In this document: positions 62,598-64,000 of the stretch, piece after piece
Layout: each line of letters opens with the position of its first letter
Position numbering within the stretch: position 1 is the stretch's first letter
Assembly: GCA_905182985.1 (NCBI GenBank)
Contig: CAJJDN010000107.1
Location: 138,578 to 202,577, forward strand
Direction: 5' to 3'
From: Paramecium sonneborni
Taxonomy: Eukaryota > Ciliophora > Oligohymenophorea > Peniculida > Parameciidae
DNA: 64,000 nucleotides
The notes under the pieces: model-generated
The model's database searches: none
Told to the model about the DNA's origin: nothing
What the model saw: only the letters and a program-made list of their open reading frames with translations
Made by a program: the position numbers and the translations under genes

Positions 62598-63013
62598 TCA
62601 ATCTATTTTTCTCTTTCTTTTTATTTTTTCTAATAATTCTTTTATATTTGATTTTAGAGTTGAAATTTAATCTAATTTGTTATTGTATTATGGCACTAAA
62701 GAGAACATTTTTTAGATGAATTGAATTTTTTCCTTCTACTTTTCTTTTTTTATAAATTCAATATCATCCAATATTTATGCCTACTTCAATCTTATATTTG
62801 AATTTTATACATAGATATTTCACTTTATTCTTTTAATGATAATATTCTTTATTCATCCAATTAAACTAAAATCTTCTTAAAATCTTCAAAATTCTTAATT
62901 TGTTAGATATCAATGGAAGTTTTCTCTGCTACATTGCTTTCTTAAGGTTGACTTTCTTCTTCATCATCCTATTCATTAAATTCTCCTTCATGTTCTACTG
63001 CTTTTATATTCAT
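62598..63013 (-). CDS. Small acidic/basic coiled-coil protein
   Basis: 131 residues with a 20-base intron (62791-62810). An acidic N-terminus (GEFNEQDDEEESQPQES) is followed by a helix (QIKNFEDFKKILVQLDEQ), a coiled coil and a Lys-rich C-terminus (EKIKRKRKID). No family recognised; divergent partner 92 bases away. Confidence 0.65.
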
Positions 63014-63105
63014 TGCTAAAATATAATTTATTTTGAATAAATATTAATTTATTTGAAAAAGAGTAATTTTAAGTGCTCAAAAAATATTGTTATACAATTC
63101 GAATA

Positions 63106-63371
63106 ATGGGTAATACTTCATGCCGATCTATTTAATAATCAAAATGGTTGAAAACTATGTAAGAAAGGAATAAAAATTAAATTGAATAAATATTTCAATT
63201 ATTTGTTCAATCTTTATCTTTCCAAATATTTTCCATTATAGTATAATTAATGATTCTTTGTACTTTTTATTATTATCAGTGTTTTTTGGTTTTATTGATT
63301 ATTTAATTTTTATTCTAAACGAATTGCAATATTTTGAATAATAAAAAATAACAATAAAGTAAGAATATTGA
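63106..63371 (+). CDS. Small membrane protein with MGNTSC acylation-type start
   Basis: 81 residues with a 20-base intron (63260-63279). Begins MGNTSCRSIQQSKW: Gly2 and Cys6 fit dual myristoylation/palmitoylation (inference). Then a helical amphipathic segment and one hydrophobic stretch (IIVQLMILCFFGFIDYLIFI), ending IKQEY. Without the intron the frame would run to 63525 and overlap the next gene in antisense, so the spliced version is preferred. Confidence 0.55.
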
Positions 63372-63428
63372 AAAGATGATTGAAATAGTTATATATTAAT
63401 TACAAAATAGCAATACACAAATAAATAG

Positions 63429-63938
63429 TCAAGCACATCCTAAGAATCGAAGTAACCAATTTTTTTCTGGTTTAGGTAAATATTTATTGATTTCTTTTGA
63501 TCTTGAAGGCTATGTTGGACTTTGATAATGTGATAAATCATAGGTGGATTTTCTGATTGATTTTCTTATATTTTTTTCTTAATATGTAACATGAACTAAG
63601 GAAAATACGAAATTTCCTGTTTCTTCAAGTCTTAAATTTGTTTAGTATGAAGGAAAATCCATTTTAGGCTAACCATTTTTCTTGGCCACATAAATGTCAT
63701 AATTATTTTGATTCTAATCTACTGGATTGTGTTTGGGCACTAGTTTGAGTGCTCGAGATGTTGCTTCCTATAAGTCTATATGGCATGGAAGATCAACAAG
63801 AACAACAATAACATCCTCTTCATTTGGTATGAAAAATTTATATGATTTCGTTAATTATGAAAGTGCTTCTTTCAAAGGACTTATTAGTGTTTTTTTTATT
63901 TTTTAGCCTGATGTTTTGGTGCTATCTGTTTGAGACAT
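63429..63938 (-). CDS. Hypothetical protein with possible ubiquitin-like fold
   Basis: 169 residues, no intron. Residues ~40-115 alternate beta-like and helical segments (EEDVIVVLVDLPCHIDLQEA; YDIYVAKKNGQPK; TNLRLEETGNFVFSLVHV), as in small ubiquitin-like or RA/CRIM domains, but this is weak inference. The basic middle (RKSIRKSTYD) and a C-terminus ending LLRFLGCA follow. No family confirmed. Confidence 0.6.
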
Positions 63939-64000
63939 GCAATTAGAGTGAATATAAAAAATAGATATTAATATTATTTGAAGATAATTTATTTTAAGAT

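Noticed and set aside
1..64000. Standard-code open reading frames (for example 14219-15021 minus, 47839-48165 plus)
   Set aside because: They are shadows of genes that use TAA and TAG as glutamine codons on the other strand or frame; they lack domain signal and conflict with the conserved genes.

Overview
The window reads as macronuclear DNA of a ciliate, most likely Paramecium or a close relative. Three things seen in the sequence support this. Conserved proteins are open only when TAA and TAG are read as glutamine and TGA is the sole stop. Genes are packed on both strands with gaps that are often under 100 bases. About 85 introns of roughly 17-35 bases (GT...AG) restore reading frames exactly. 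The DNA is extremely AT-rich. I see no IES-like element, telomere repeat, rRNA, tRNA or CRISPR. All models were read by hand, and coordinates run from ATG to TGA including introns. Most were checked by total length minus introns being divisible by three.

Layout. 1-16,800: PP2C phosphatase (5' cut), a candidate INCENP (IN-box), an LRR/coiled-coil/EF-hand protein, proline dehydrogenase, a small membrane protein, an IQ+MORN protein, small genes, a TauE/SafE-type transporter, a B-box coiled-coil protein and an Arg/Gln/Asp-rich disordered protein. 16,800-22,000: a TTC4/Cns1-type Hsp90 co-chaperone, a secreted protein, a gene relic, a Notum/pectin-acetylesterase-type hydrolase with an in-frame TGA, ribosomal protein eS28 and a basic protein. 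22,000-37,500: an alveolin/articulin-like gene, hypothetical proteins, a TPR protein followed in the same frame by a 1,741-residue protein, a multi-pass membrane protein, a NET-domain (BET-like) protein and a small membrane protein. 37,600-49,500: a giant TmcB-like membrane protein, an E2F/DP-family DP factor, a hypothetical protein, a NEK-like kinase with a DFS motif and an H-type-lectin secreted protein. 49,700-64,000: a 1,729-residue coiled-coil protein, a SILK+RVxF protein (PP1-docking candidate), a CK1-like pseudokinase, a four-helix membrane protein, a cyclic-nucleotide-binding protein and three small genes.

Two perfect direct repeats (1,182 and 1,155 bases), each separated by a single N, are almost certainly unmerged contig overlaps rather than biology. 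Collapsing the first makes the TmcB-like gene one clean 1,773-codon frame; the second falsely duplicates the SILK/RVxF gene. Themes that recur are phosphorylation control (PP2C, a PP1-docking candidate, NEK, CK1-like, cNMP-binding, INCENP), cell-cycle control (INCENP, DP, NET) and cortex/cilium structure (alveolin-like, coiled-coil, MORN). No operon-like functional clustering is evident.
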